64,000 nt of DNA from Azohydromonas aeria (GTDB taxonomy: Bacteria; Pseudomonadota; Gammaproteobacteria; Burkholderiales; Burkholderiaceae_C), in contig NZ_VIDQ01000028.1 in assembly GCF_009760915.1 (NCBI RefSeq), forward strand, positions 1 to 64,000, in the 5' to 3' direction. The notes beneath the pieces were generated by a model that saw only the letters and a program-made list of their open reading frames with translations, was not told the origin of the DNA and did not search any database. The position numbers and the translations under genes are program-made. Positions 1-8,315 of this stretch are shown here, piece by piece (within the stretch, counting starts at the first letter, position 1; every line of letters begins with the position of its first letter).

Positions 1-658
1 CGCCCAGGCCGCCTGCCCCGCCCGCGGCCAGCAGCGGCGCCAGCGCCGCGGCGGTGGCCGTGCCGGGCCCGCCCGGCGGCGGCGCCAGGTTCTGCCCGCC
101 CAGGGCGCGCGCCACGGCCTCGGCCTTGGCGTAGTTGAGCTGGAAGGCGCGGGTGTGCACCGGCTCCAGATCGGCGATCTTCTGCCGCGCCTCCAGCTCC
201 AGCGCCTCGCGCGCCAGCACCTCCTCGCGCGGTGCCACCCACACCACCTCGCCGCTGCGGCGCATCGACAGCCCCTTGGCCTGCAGGATGGTGTCCAGGG
301 CCTGGTCCCAGGGCACGTCCTTCAGGCGCAGCGTGATGGCGCCGGTGACGCTGTCGCTGGCGACGAAATTCAGCCCCGTGTAGTTGCCGATGACCTGCAG
401 CACCGAGCGAACGTCGATGTTCTGGAAGTTCAGCGACAGCTTCTCGCCGCTGTAGCTGGCCGCCGCGCCGGGAATGGGGCGCACGGCCGTGGCCGCCGCT
501 GTCGCTGCCACCGTCGCGGACGCTGCGGCCGGGGCAGCGACGGCGGTGGCGACGGTGGGGGTTTCCTGCGCCGCCACGGCGACGCAGGTGAAAGGCAGCA
601 GCCCGGCCAGCAGGCTGATCAAGGGGCGGAGGCCCCTGGGAACTGCTCGTGGACTCAT
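1..658 (-). CDS. pilQ: Type IV pilus secretin PilQ, N-terminal part (cut by window edge)
   Basis: PilQ forms the outer-membrane ring through which the type IV pilus passes. The ATG at 658 overlaps the pilP stop (ATGA), so the two are translationally coupled. The visible 219 residues begin with a basic stretch and a hydrophobic signal peptide (about residues 1-30), then an Ala/Thr-rich linker, then an STN/secretin short domain near residues 71-140 (LNFQNIDVRSVLQVIG begins at residue 76). Gene order pilMNOPQ supports the name. The AMIN domains that precede STN in many PilQ proteins are not visible here. The secretin pore domain lies outside the window. Confidence 0.9.
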   Translation of the reverse strand, partial: MSPRAVPRGLRPLISLLAGLLPFTCVAVAAQETPTVATAVAAPAAASATVAATAAATAVRPIPGAAASYSGEKLSLNFQNIDVRSVLQVIGNYTGLNFVASDSVTGAITLRLKDVPWDQALDTILQAKGLSMRRSGEVVWVAPREEVLAREALELEARQKIADLEPVHTRAFQLNYAKAEAVARALGGQNLAPPPGGPGTATAAALAPLLAAGGAGGLG

Positions 659-1203
659 CGCGATGCCTCCTGCAGTTCCAGCGTGGCGCCGCGCTCGCTC
701 CAGCCGCCGCCGCTGTCGCGCACCCATTCGCGCAGCTGAACCGATTTCTCCGTGATGCGTGTGATGCGGCCCCGGTTCGTGCCGAGGTGGTCGCCGGGCT
801 GCACGGCCAGCAGCAGTCCCGGCGCCTGCACCAGCGCGTGGATGCGCCCGCCGCGCTGCAGCGTGCCGACCATGCGCAGAGACTCCAGCGGGTACGCCTC
901 CAGCGGTTCAGCCGTGCGGCGCTGCTCCGTCGCCGGCAGCGCGCCGGGCTCGGACGCGGCAGCCGCCGCCGTGGCGGCGTTTGGCTCCAGGCGGCGCGGA
1001 TCGAAAGGGTCCGGCCCCGCATCGCTGTCCCAGGCCGGCAGCGCCGGCAGCCCGGACAGCGCCAGGGGCGGCAGCGTCGGCGCGGAAGCCGCCTGGCGCT
1101 GCGCGGCGATCCAGTCGCGCAGGTCGTCCGGCTCGCGCTGGCAAGCCGACAGCAGCGCGGCGCCCAGCAGGGCCAGGAGGACGGCGGCCGGGCGTGTTGT
1201 CAT
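655..1203 (-). CDS. pilP: Type IV pilus assembly lipoprotein PilP
   Basis: PilP is an inner-membrane lipoprotein that links the PilMNO alignment complex to the PilQ secretin across the periplasm. The 182-residue product starts with a lipoprotein signal peptide ending in a lipobox (LLSAC, Cys near residue 21). A Pro/Ala-rich disordered linker follows, then the C-terminal beta domain, which contains EAYPLESLRMVGTL and VQPGDHLGTNRGRI, a typical PilP pattern. The start overlaps the pilO stop by four bases and the stop overlaps the pilQ start, so the gene is embedded in one polycistronic unit. Confidence 0.93.
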   Translation of the reverse strand: MTTRPAAVLLALLGAALLSACQREPDDLRDWIAAQRQAASAPTLPPLALSGLPALPAWDSDAGPDPFDPRRLEPNAATAAAAASEPGALPATEQRRTAEPLEAYPLESLRMVGTLQRGGRIHALVQAPGLLLAVQPGDHLGTNRGRITRITEKSVQLREWVRDSGGGWSERGATLELQEASR

Positions 1204-1868
1204 GGGCGCATCTCCCGGGCGGCCGGCGCGGCCAAGCGTGCCGCCGCGGCGGCGTCCGGGCGCCGGTGGCCGCGCGCCGTGGCTTCGAGCGTCAGCGCCG
1301 CGTCGCGCGCGTTGGCGCCGAGTTGCAGCTCATGCAGCGTCACCGGCGGCGCCAGCGCCGCGACCTCGGCGGCAAAGGCGCCCAGCGCGTGATACCCCCC
1401 TGACAAGCGCAGCGCGACGGGCGCGTCGTCGGCGCCGGCCTTGCCGGAGGCAGGCTCGGGCCGGATCAGCTCCACCTGCAGCCCCTGCCGCAGCGCGGCG
1501 CGGTGCAGCGCGGCCAGAAGCGCATCGAGTTCCACGCCGGGCGGCAGGTCACGCTCCAGTGCAGCCACCTCGTCCTGCAGCGCCTGGCGCCGGCGCTGCA
1601 GCGGCGTCCCCTGCGCGGCCTGGGCGAGGCGCTCCACCAGCGCCTGGCGCAGCGCGGGCTCGCGGGCACGGGCGGCTTGCAGATCGTCCTCGGCGCCGGC
1701 GGACAGCAGCGTCCAGGCCGGCAGCGCCGCCAGCAGCGCCACCAGCACGCACAGCGCCCGGCGCGGCAGCGGCGGCCACAGGCCGGGCTCGCGCCAGTCC
1801 AGATGGCGGCACTGCGCCAGCGCGCGGGCGAGTCCGGGCCGGGCCGGGCGGGAGTCGGTCATGGGCAT
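1200..1868 (-). CDS. pilO: Type IV pilus inner-membrane protein PilO
   Basis: PilO pairs with PilN in the inner-membrane alignment subcomplex of the type IV pilus. The 222-residue product has a short cytoplasmic N-terminus, one hydrophobic segment near residues 39-56, a coiled-coil-prone Arg/Ala/Glu region and a C-terminal periplasmic ferredoxin-like domain (GGYHALGAFAAEVAAL). It lies five bases downstream of pilN and overlaps pilP. An internal ATG two codons downstream (1862) is an alternative start. Identification rests mainly on gene order and topology, since PilO sequences are poorly conserved. Confidence 0.9.
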   Translation of the reverse strand: MPMTDSRPARPGLARALAQCRHLDWREPGLWPPLPRRALCVLVALLAALPAWTLLSAGAEDDLQAARAREPALRQALVERLAQAAQGTPLQRRRQALQDEVAALERDLPPGVELDALLAALHRAALRQGLQVELIRPEPASGKAGADDAPVALRLSGGYHALGAFAAEVAALAPPVTLHELQLGANARDAALTLEATARGHRRPDAAAAARLAAPAAREMRP

Positions 1869-1873
1869 GGCGC

Positions 1874-2506
1874 TCAGGAGACGGCGCCGGCCGGGCGGGC
1901 GCCGGCCGGGGCGGGCGGGTCGGCCACCGGGGCGGAGTCGGACAGGGCCTCGGCCGCGGACTGCAGCCGCAGCTCGATCGCGAACTCGAAGCGCCGCGGC
2001 GCCGCGGCCGTCGGCGCCGCGGCCTTGAGCTCCACAAGCGTCGGCTGCCGCAGCACCGGCGCCGCGCCGGCCAGCGTGCTGACCAGCGCTGCCACCTCGG
2101 CGCTGCCCAGGGCGACGCCGCCGAGGGTGACGCGGTCGCCGCGCTGGCGCAGCGAGGTCAGCTGCACGCCCGCGCCGGCATGGCGCGAGAGCGCCTGCAG
2201 CAGCAGCACCGGGCGCCGGCGCTCGAACTGCAGCGCCAGCAGGGCCTGCCGGCGCGATTGCAGCGCGGCGATGTCCGCGCGCAACCGGGCGGCGGCCTGC
2301 AGCGGCGCCTCCAGCGCGGCCGCCTCCGCCATGAGCAGATCGTTGCGCCGCTGCTGCGCCGCGGTGCGCTGCTGCAGCGCGGCGTATCCCAGCAGGGCCA
2401 CCAGCAGCCCCACGCCGGCCGACGCGGCCAGCGCCGCGCGCCAGGCACGGCGCCGGCGCTGGCGCCGCGCCTCGCGGTGCGGCAGCAGGTTGATGCCGAT
2501 GCCCAT
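1874..2506 (-). CDS. pilN: Type IV pilus assembly protein PilN
   Basis: PilN binds cytoplasmic PilM through its N-terminal motif and PilO through its periplasmic domain. The 210-residue protein opens with the diagnostic INLLPHRE motif at residues 5-12, followed by a basic patch and one transmembrane helix (about 24-44), then a coiled coil and an alpha/beta periplasmic domain. The C-terminus is an Ala/Pro-rich tail not typical of short PilN proteins. The start overlaps the pilM stop by one base (TGATG). The chosen ATG places the INLLPH motif at its usual position. Confidence 0.93.
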   Translation of the reverse strand: MGIGINLLPHREARRQRRRRAWRAALAASAGVGLLVALLGYAALQQRTAAQQRRNDLLMAEAAALEAPLQAAARLRADIAALQSRRQALLALQFERRRPVLLLQALSRHAGAGVQLTSLRQRGDRVTLGGVALGSAEVAALVSTLAGAAPVLRQPTLVELKAAAPTAAAPRRFEFAIELRLQSAAEALSDSAPVADPPAPAGARPAGAVS

Positions 2507-3606
2507 CACGGCAGGAAACGGCGCAGCGCCAGGCCGCAAGCCGTGAGGAAGCCGCCGGCCTCGTGCGCCGCCGGCCATGCGCCCAGGCCGATCGTGAAAC
2601 CGTCGAACGGGTCGGCCAGCCGCGTCTCGAAGCCGGTGAGCTGGCTTACGCGCGGCGCCAGCCCGGGCAGCGTGGCCGTGGCGCCGGCCAGCAGCACGCC
2701 GCGCACGCGCTGGCACGGGCCGCTGGCGAAGCCGATCTGCAGCGCCCGCGCCAGCTCCTGCGCCAGCCCGTCCACGAAGTCGGCCTGCAGCGCGGGCGCC
2801 AGGTCCGGCGGCAGCGTGCCGGCCAGCTTGGCCTGCTCCGCGGCGTCGAAGCCCAAGCCGCAGCGGCCCGCGATCAGCCGCGTGAACTGCGCGCCGCCCA
2901 CGGGCAGGTGGCGCTCGTAGAGGCCGTCCTCGCCGCGCAACAGCTTCAGCGTGGTGGCGAAGGCGCCGATGTCGAACAGGGCCACCGGCGCGGCGGGTGT
3001 CCCGGTGCCTTCCCCTTCCGGCGCCGGCCACCGTGCCACCAGGCGCGCCACGGCACGGTGCACGGCGTGGGATTCGACGTCGAGCAGCACCGGCTCCAGC
3101 CCGGCGGCCTCGGCCAGGCCCTGGCGGTCCTGCACCCGGTCCTGGCGCGAGGCCACGACCAGCCACTCCAGCTCGCCCTCGCCGGCCGGACCCAGCGCGC
3201 AGAAGTCCAGGCACGCCTCTTCGGGCTCGAAGGGCAGTTGCGGCTGCGCCTCGGACGCGACCCGCTGCTCCAGCGCGGCGCCGTCCAGGCCGGCGGGCAG
3301 GCGCAGCCGCTGCGTGATCACGCCGGCAGCGGGCAGTGCCAGCGCGGCCCGGCGCGTGCGCGTGCCGCTGCGCCGCACCGCGCGGCGCACGGCCTCGGCC
3401 ACGGCGTCGAAGTCCTCGACCTGGCCATTCCTGATCCATCCAACCTGCAGCGGCTCGCGCAAGGCGCACGCCAGCACCGGCTGCCCCGCGCTGCCGCCCA
3501 GCTCCACCAGCCGCACGCCGTGGCTGCCCAGGTCCACCCCGAGCAAGGGCGCGGGATGGCGACCCGGCCGCAGCCAGTGCAGCAAGGCTTGCCGCGACAC
3601 CTTCAC
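2506..3606 (-). CDS. pilM: Type IV pilus actin-like ATPase PilM
   Basis: PilM is the cytoplasmic actin-fold ATPase of the type IV pilus alignment complex and binds the PilN N-terminus. The 366-residue product shows the phosphate-1 loop (PLLGVDLGSHGVRLVEL, about residues 20-36), a second nucleotide motif (VALFDIGAFATTLKLL) and the adenosine-binding GVLLAGATATLPGL near the C-terminus. The start shown is a GTG; a second GTG two codons inside (3600) is possible, and no in-frame ATG fits better. It is the first gene of the minus-strand pil operon, divergent from mrcA. Confidence 0.92.
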   Translation of the reverse strand: MKVSRQALLHWLRPGRHPAPLLGVDLGSHGVRLVELGGSAGQPVLACALREPLQVGWIRNGQVEDFDAVAEAVRRAVRRSGTRTRRAALALPAAGVITQRLRLPAGLDGAALEQRVASEAQPQLPFEPEEACLDFCALGPAGEGELEWLVVASRQDRVQDRQGLAEAAGLEPVLLDVESHAVHRAVARLVARWPAPEGEGTGTPAAPVALFDIGAFATTLKLLRGEDGLYERHLPVGGAQFTRLIAGRCGLGFDAAEQAKLAGTLPPDLAPALQADFVDGLAQELARALQIGFASGPCQRVRGVLLAGATATLPGLAPRVSQLTGFETRLADPFDGFTIGLGAWPAAHEAGGFLTACGLALRRFLP

Positions 3607-3766
3607 TGGAAACCTGTTGTATCCATAAGTAACCCAATCCTATGCAAGGGGTCCGGACGGATCACTAGGGGAAAACAGCGCAAGGGTTGCCCCGCAGCGG
3701 CGGCGGGCGGCACGTGCCCGGGACCGGGCATTGCCGTGCGGCGCCGGGCCTTTGGGAGGCACTTCC

Positions 3767-3772
3767 TATAAT
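3767..3772 (+). promoter_or_regulatory. Candidate -10 element upstream of mrcA
   Basis: A perfect TATAAT lies 30 bases upstream of the mrcA ATG, which would give a leader of about 24 bases. I do not see a good -35 box at the expected distance, so this is a -10 call only. AT-rich DNA is rare in this background, which raises its weight. Confidence 0.45.
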
Positions 3773-3802
3773 TTGCGGTCTTTGCCTGGCCGAGCCCGAC
3801 CC

Positions 3803-6178
3803 ATGACCGACCCCGGGCGTGCGCCCTCCTCTTCCCCCTCCACCCCCGTGCGCCGCAGTGCCGTGTCGCGCTGGCTGCTGCGCCCGCTGCTGTTCCTGCT
3901 GGGCACCGGCGTGGCGCTGGCGGCGTCGGCCGCGGTGCTGGTCGTCATCGCGCTGGCGGTGGCCTATCCGCAGCTGCCGCAGATCGACGGCCTGACCGAC
4001 TACCGGCCCAAGCTGCCCATGCGCATCTACTCCGCCGACGGCGTGATGCTGGGCGAGTTCGGCGAGGAGCGCCGGCGCTTCGTGCCCATCGCGCAGATCC
4101 CGAAGGTGATGCAGGACGCGGTGCTGGCCATCGAGGACGCCCGCTTCTACCAGCACGGCGGCGTGGACTACCTGGGCGTGATCCGCGCCGGCCTGGCCAA
4201 CTTCGGCGAGGCGCGCAGCCAGGGCGCCTCCACCATCACGATGCAGGTGGCGCGCAACTTCTACCTCTCCAGCGAGAAGACCTTCACGCGCAAGATCTAC
4301 GAGATCCTGCTCGCGCTCAAGATCGAGCGGCAGCTCTCCAAGGAACGCATCCTGGAGCTGTACATGAACCAGATCTACCTGGGCCAGCGCGCCTACGGCT
4401 TCGCCGCCGCGGCCGAAACGTACTTCGGCAAGCCGCTGGAGAACATCACGGTGGCCGAGGCCGCGATGCTGGCCGGGCTGCCCAAGGCGCCCTCGGCCTA
4501 CAACCCCGTCGCCAACCCGCGCCGCGCCACGATCCGCCAGCAGTACATCATCGAGCGCATGCTCGACGGCGGCTTCATCACGCAGGCGCAGCACGATGCG
4601 GCCAAGCGCGAAGAGCTGCACTACCGCACGCCGCGCGACGTGTCCGTGCATGCCGAGTACGTGGCCGAGACCGCGCGGCAGCTGCTCTTCAGCCAGTACG
4701 GCGACGAGGCCTACACGCGCGGCTTCAACGTGCAGCTCACGCTCAATGCCGAGGACCAGAAGGCGGCCTACCAGGCGCTGCGCCGGGGCCTGCTGGACTA
4801 CGAGCGGCGCCAGGTCTATCGCGGCCCCGAAGCCTACGTGGACCTGCCCGCCGATCCCAGGGAGCTGGACCTGCGCATTGCCGAGGCCCTCAACGAGCAC
4901 CCGGACAACGACGACCTGCGCGCCGCGGTGGTGCTGGAGGCCTCGCCGCGCAAGGTGGTGGCGGTGCTGCAGTCGGGCGAGTCGATCACCGTCACCGGCG
5001 ACGGGCTCAAGCCCGTGGCCTCCGGACTCTCGGACAAGGCGGCGGCGCAGAAGCAGATCCGGCGCGGCGCGGTGGTGCGCGCCATCAAGGGACCCAAGGA
5101 CGCCTGGACGCTGACGCAGCTGCCCGAGGTCGAGGGCGCGTTCGTGGCACTGGACCCGCGGGACGGCTCGATTCGCGCGCTGGTGGGCGGCTTCGACTGG
5201 CGCAAGAACAAGTTCAACCACGTCACGCAGGCCTGGCGCCAGCCCGGCTCCAGCTTCAAGCCGTTCATCTACTCGGCGGCGCTGGAAAAGGGTTTCACGC
5301 CCGCCACCGTCGTCAACGACGCGCCGCTGTTCTTCGACGCGGGCACCACCGGCAGCCAGCCCTGGGAGCCCAAGAACTACGATGGCATGTTCGACGGGCC
5401 CATGACGCTGCGCCGCGCGCTGGCCAAGTCCAAGAACATGGTCTCGATCCGCGTGCTGCAGCACGTGGGCGCGGGCAACGCGCAGCAGTGGGTCACGCGC
5501 TTCGGCTTCGAGGCGGAAAAGCACCCCGCTTACCTGACCATGGCGCTGGGCGCGGGCGCGGTGACGCCGATGCAGATGGCCAGCGCCTACGGCGTCTTCG
5601 CCAACGGCGGCCACCTGCTCAACCCGGTGCTCATCCGCCGCATCACCGACGCCGACGGCCGCGTGCTGCACGACAGCCCGGCGCAGGTGCCCAGCGAGAG
5701 CAACCGCGTCATCAGCGCGCGCAACGCCTTCGTGATGAACAGCCTGCTGCAGGAGATCACGCGCTCGGGCACCGCCGCCAAGGCGCAGGCCACGCTCAAG
5801 CGCCCGGACCTCTACGGCAAGACCGGCACCACCAACGACTCGATGGACGCCTGGTTCGGCGGCTTCCAGCCCTCGCTGGTGGCGGTGGTGTGGATCGGCT
5901 ACGACCAGCCGCGCAAGCTCGGCGACCGCGAAACCGGCGGCGGGCTGGCGCTGCCGGTGTGGATCGAGTTCATGGGCCGCGCGCTGCGCGGCACGCCGGT
6001 GCAGGAGTTCGACGTGCCTCCGGGCGTGGTGAACCAGGGCGGCGAGTGGTTCTACGAGGAATACGCCCACGGCGAGGGCGTCAGCGGCGTGGGCCTGAGC
6101 GACCGCCCGCCGCCCAGCGCCGCGCCGGCGGCTTCCGAGGAGGAGCGCAACTCGATCCTGGACCTGTTCCGGCGCTGA
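3803..6178 (+). CDS. mrcA: Class A penicillin-binding protein 1A (bifunctional transglycosylase/transpeptidase)
   Basis: Polymerises glycan strands from lipid II and cross-links the stem peptides in the periplasm. The 791-residue protein has a cytoplasmic Ser/Pro N-terminus and one membrane anchor (about 32-56). The GT51 domain carries the catalytic Glu in EDARFYQHGG (E111) and QGASTITMQVARN. The transpeptidase domain has the SxxK active site (SSFK, Ser near 483), SKN and KTGT (673-676). An OB-like insertion (about 315-450) separates the domains, as in PBP1A. The ATG at 3803 was preferred over one 24 codons upstream, which would put TATAAT inside the gene. The position divergent from pilM matches the usual ponA/mrcA-pilM arrangement in proteobacteria. 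Confidence 0.96.
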   Translation: MTDPGRAPSSSPSTPVRRSAVSRWLLRPLLFLLGTGVALAASAAVLVVIALAVAYPQLPQIDGLTDYRPKLPMRIYSADGVMLGEFGEERRRFVPIAQIPKVMQDAVLAIEDARFYQHGGVDYLGVIRAGLANFGEARSQGASTITMQVARNFYLSSEKTFTRKIYEILLALKIERQLSKERILELYMNQIYLGQRAYGFAAAAETYFGKPLENITVAEAAMLAGLPKAPSAYNPVANPRRATIRQQYIIERMLDGGFITQAQHDAAKREELHYRTPRDVSVHAEYVAETARQLLFSQYGDEAYTRGFNVQLTLNAEDQKAAYQALRRGLLDYERRQVYRGPEAYVDLPADPRELDLRIAEALNEHPDNDDLRAAVVLEASPRKVVAVLQSGESITVTGDGLKPVASGLSDKAAAQKQIRRGAVVRAIKGPKDAWTLTQLPEVEGAFVALDPRDGSIRALVGGFDWRKNKFNHVTQAWRQPGSSFKPFIYSAALEKGFTPATVVNDAPLFFDAGTTGSQPWEPKNYDGMFDGPMTLRRALAKSKNMVSIRVLQHVGAGNAQQWVTRFGFEAEKHPAYLTMALGAGAVTPMQMASAYGVFANGGHLLNPVLIRRITDADGRVLHDSPAQVPSESNRVISARNAFVMNSLLQEITRSGTAAKAQATLKRPDLYGKTGTTNDSMDAWFGGFQPSLVAVVWIGYDQPRKLGDRETGGGLALPVWIEFMGRALRGTPVQEFDVPPGVVNQGGEWFYEEYAHGEGVSGVGLSDRPPPSAAPAASEEERNSILDLFRR

Positions 6179-6206
6179 GCCCGGGACCACGGCCTCTTCA
6201 CGGCGC

Positions 6207-6230
6207 GACGCCGGCCCGGGAGCCGGCGTC
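6207..6230. terminator. Perfect hairpin between convergent mrcA and cyaY
   Basis: A 9-bp perfect stem (6207-6215 with 6222-6230) and a 6-nt loop lie in the 102-bp gap where mrcA and cyaY converge. There is no T-run on either side, so this is a possible factor-assisted or processing hairpin rather than a canonical intrinsic terminator. Confidence 0.35.
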
Positions 6231-6280
6231 GTCGCATCAGGCCCTGCTGTGCGGGGCCGCGTTCCGCAGAGCCGGCCTGG

Positions 6281-6634
6281 TCAGGGCGCGGTGAAGCGCA
6301 GCGGCTTGCCGGCCTGCGCGGTGGCGGCCTCGGAAAGGACGTCGAAGAACTCGCGGCCGTTGCGGTCGATCCAGCGCCCGGCGCTGTGGTGGAAGTGGTA
6401 GCCGCCGCTGCGCGCGGCCAGCCACAGCTCCTGCAGCGGCGGCTGGGTGTTGAGCACGATCTTGCTGCCGCCGGGAAAGGACAGCTCCAGCAGCCCGCCG
6501 GTGCGCGCGCCGTCGATGTCGACCACGTCGTCCTGCAGCCAGCGGTCGATCTGCGCCTCCACGCCGGCCAGCACGGCATGGCTGAGGCGGTGATAGTCGG
6601 CGTCGGAGAGGCGGTCTGCGGGGGAGTCGCTCAT
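6281..6634 (-). CDS. cyaY: Frataxin-like iron donor/regulator CyaY
   Basis: CyaY is the bacterial frataxin, which binds iron and modulates Fe-S cluster assembly on the IscS-IscU complex. The 117-residue size fits the family. The N-terminus (LSDADYHRLSHAVLAGVEAQID) is the usual acidic helix 1, and the beta-sheet core contains LLELSFPGGSKIVLNTQPPLQELWLAARSGGYHF, with the conserved Asn-Gln-Pro and Trp residues. It is transcribed away from lptM-lysA with only 21 bases between the two starts, the common betaproteobacterial arrangement. Confidence 0.95.
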   Translation of the reverse strand: MSDSPADRLSDADYHRLSHAVLAGVEAQIDRWLQDDVVDIDGARTGGLLELSFPGGSKIVLNTQPPLQELWLAARSGGYHFHHSAGRWIDRNGREFFDVLSEAATAQAGKPLRFTAP

Positions 6635-6655
6635 GGCGGTCTATAAAATTTCAGG

Positions 6656-6859
6656 ATGACTACGAAGCTTCGAACGAGTGTAGCGGCGCGCCGCGGCGGC
6701 CCGGTGGCCATGCTGCCGCTGGCCGTGGGTGCATTGCTGAGCCTGGCGGCCTGCGGCCAGAAGGGGCCGCTGACCCTGCCCGCGCAACCGCCCGCGGCGG
6801 CCGGCGCTGTCGCTCCCGCCGCCTCGGCGGCGGCCACCGGCACGGGGGCCCAGCGATGA
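6656..6859 (+). CDS. lptM: Small lipoprotein LptM (YifL-like)
   Basis: LptM is a short outer-membrane lipoprotein that helps LptD mature in the lipopolysaccharide translocon. The 67-residue product has a basic N-terminus, a hydrophobic signal segment and the lipobox LAAC followed by GQKGPLTLP, the family hallmark (CGxKGPL). An Ala/Pro tail follows. The stop overlaps the lysA start (ATGA). The ATG at 6656 gives a proper basic n-region; the ATG at 6710 would leave a signal peptide with no positive charge. TATAAA at 6642-6647 sits unusually close to this ATG. Confidence 0.88.
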   Translation: MTTKLRTSVAARRGGPVAMLPLAVGALLSLAACGQKGPLTLPAQPPAAAGAVAPAASAAATGTGAQR

Positions 6860-8139
6860 GCGCGCTGCCCGGAGCCCCGTTCCTGCAGCGCCGCGCCGAC
6901 GGCCGGCTCCAGCTCGAAGATTGCGCGCTCGACGATCTCGCGCGCGAGCACGGCACGCCGCTGTACGTGTACTCGCGCGGCGCGATGCGCGCGGCGCTGG
7001 CGGCCTACGAGCGCGCCCTCGCCGGCCGGCCGCACCTGCTGTGCTATGCCATGAAGGCCAATTCCAGCCTGGCGGTGCTGCAGCTGTTCGCGCAGGCCGG
7101 CTGCGGCTTCGACATCGTCTCCGGCGGCGAGCTCCAGCGCGTGCTGGCCGCCGGCGGCGACCCGGCCAAGGTCGTGTTCTCGGGCGTGGGCAAGACGCCC
7201 GCGGAGATGCGCCAGGCGCTCGAAGCCGGCGTGCGCTGCTTCAACGTCGAGAGCGAGGCCGAGCTGGACCGGCTGTCGCAGGTGGCCCACGGCATGGGCC
7301 GGCGCGCGCCGGTGAGCCTGCGCGTCAATCCGGACGTGGACGCCAGGACGCACCCCTACATCTCCACCGGGCTCAAGAGCAACAAGTTCGGCATCAGCCA
7401 CCAGCGCGCGCTGCAGGTGTACCGGCATGCCGCGGCGCTGCCGGGCATCGAGCCGGTGGGCATCGACTTCCACATCGGCTCGCAGATCACCGAGATCGAG
7501 CCCTACCTCGACGCGCTGGACCGCATGCTCGACCTGGTCGAGGCGCTGGAGGCGCAGGGCATCGCGCTGCACCACCTGGACCTGGGCGGCGGGCTGGGCA
7601 TCACCTACGCCGACGAGGCGCCGCCGGCGCCCGACGTGCTGGTGGCGGCGCTGCTGGCGCGCATCGACGCGCGCGGCCACGGGCACCGCGAGATCCTGCT
7701 GGAGCCCGGGCGCTCGCTGGTGGGCAACGCCGGCGTGCTGCTGACCGAGGTGCAGTACCTGAAGCCCTCGGAAGTGGAAGGCAAGCACTTCTGCATCGTC
7801 GACGCGGCCATGAACGACCTGATGCGCCCGGCCATGTACGAGGCCTGGATGGCGATCGTGCCCTGCGCCGAGCGCGCCGACGTGCCGGTGGAGACCTGGG
7901 ACGTGGTTGGCCCGGTGTGCGAGAGCGGCGACTGGCTCGGCCGTGAGCGCGAGCTGGCCGTGCGCGAGGGCGACGTGCTGGCGGTGCTGTCCGCGGGCGC
8001 CTACGGCATGAGCATGGCGAGCAACTACAACACCCGGCCGCGCGCGGCGGAGGTGATGGTCGAGGGCGCGCAGGCCTGGCGCATCCGCGAGCGCGAGAAG
8101 GTCGAGGAGCTGTTCGCGCAGGAGCGGCTCATCGGCTGA
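6856..8139 (+). CDS. lysA: Diaminopimelate decarboxylase
   Basis: Catalyses the last step of lysine biosynthesis, decarboxylating meso-diaminopimelate to L-lysine with pyridoxal phosphate. The 427-residue protein has the fold-type III barrel with the PLP lysine in YAMKANSS (K67), HIGSQI, the Gly-rich phosphate loop GGGLGITY, EPGRSLVGNAG, and the C-terminal catalytic CESGDW with YGMSMASNYN. Its length is normal. It overlaps lptM by four bases and is followed by a clear intrinsic terminator, so lptM-lysA form one unit. Confidence 0.97.
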   Translation: MSALPGAPFLQRRADGRLQLEDCALDDLAREHGTPLYVYSRGAMRAALAAYERALAGRPHLLCYAMKANSSLAVLQLFAQAGCGFDIVSGGELQRVLAAGGDPAKVVFSGVGKTPAEMRQALEAGVRCFNVESEAELDRLSQVAHGMGRRAPVSLRVNPDVDARTHPYISTGLKSNKFGISHQRALQVYRHAAALPGIEPVGIDFHIGSQITEIEPYLDALDRMLDLVEALEAQGIALHHLDLGGGLGITYADEAPPAPDVLVAALLARIDARGHGHREILLEPGRSLVGNAGVLLTEVQYLKPSEVEGKHFCIVDAAMNDLMRPAMYEAWMAIVPCAERADVPVETWDVVGPVCESGDWLGRERELAVREGDVLAVLSAGAYGMSMASNYNTRPRAAEVMVEGAQAWRIREREKVEELFAQERLIG

Positions 8140-8169
8140 GCCCGAGCCGCCTCCTGAACCAGCGGCACG

Positions 8170-8206
8170 AAGCCGCCGTGCCCCGCGAGGGGGCCGGCGG
8201 CTTTTT
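8170..8206 (+). terminator. Intrinsic terminator of lptM-lysA
   Basis: A 9-bp perfect stem (8170-8178 with 8195-8203) and a 16-nt loop end in TTTTT, 30 bases after the lysA stop. Confidence 0.8.
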
Positions 8207-8240
8207 CATGCCTTGCGTTGCGGTGGCAACTTCGGCAATG

Positions 8241-8265
8241 AAAAAGGCGCCCCGAGGGACGCCTT
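8241..8265 (-). terminator. Intrinsic terminator of the porin gene
   Basis: On the minus strand the sequence forms a stem of AAGGCG with CGCCTT (8244-8249 with 8260-8265), followed by a run of T (8241-8245 as A on the plus strand). It lies 50 bases downstream of the porin stop and faces the lysA terminator. Confidence 0.75.
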
Positions 8266-8315
8266 GAGACTCGGGCCGCTGGACGAGCCGGCCCGGGAGT
8301 TCTGATGCCGTTCGA

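Noticed and set aside
3665-6190. An 841-residue open frame opposite mrcA
   Set aside because: Antisense shadow; mrcA shows all catalytic motifs on the other strand.
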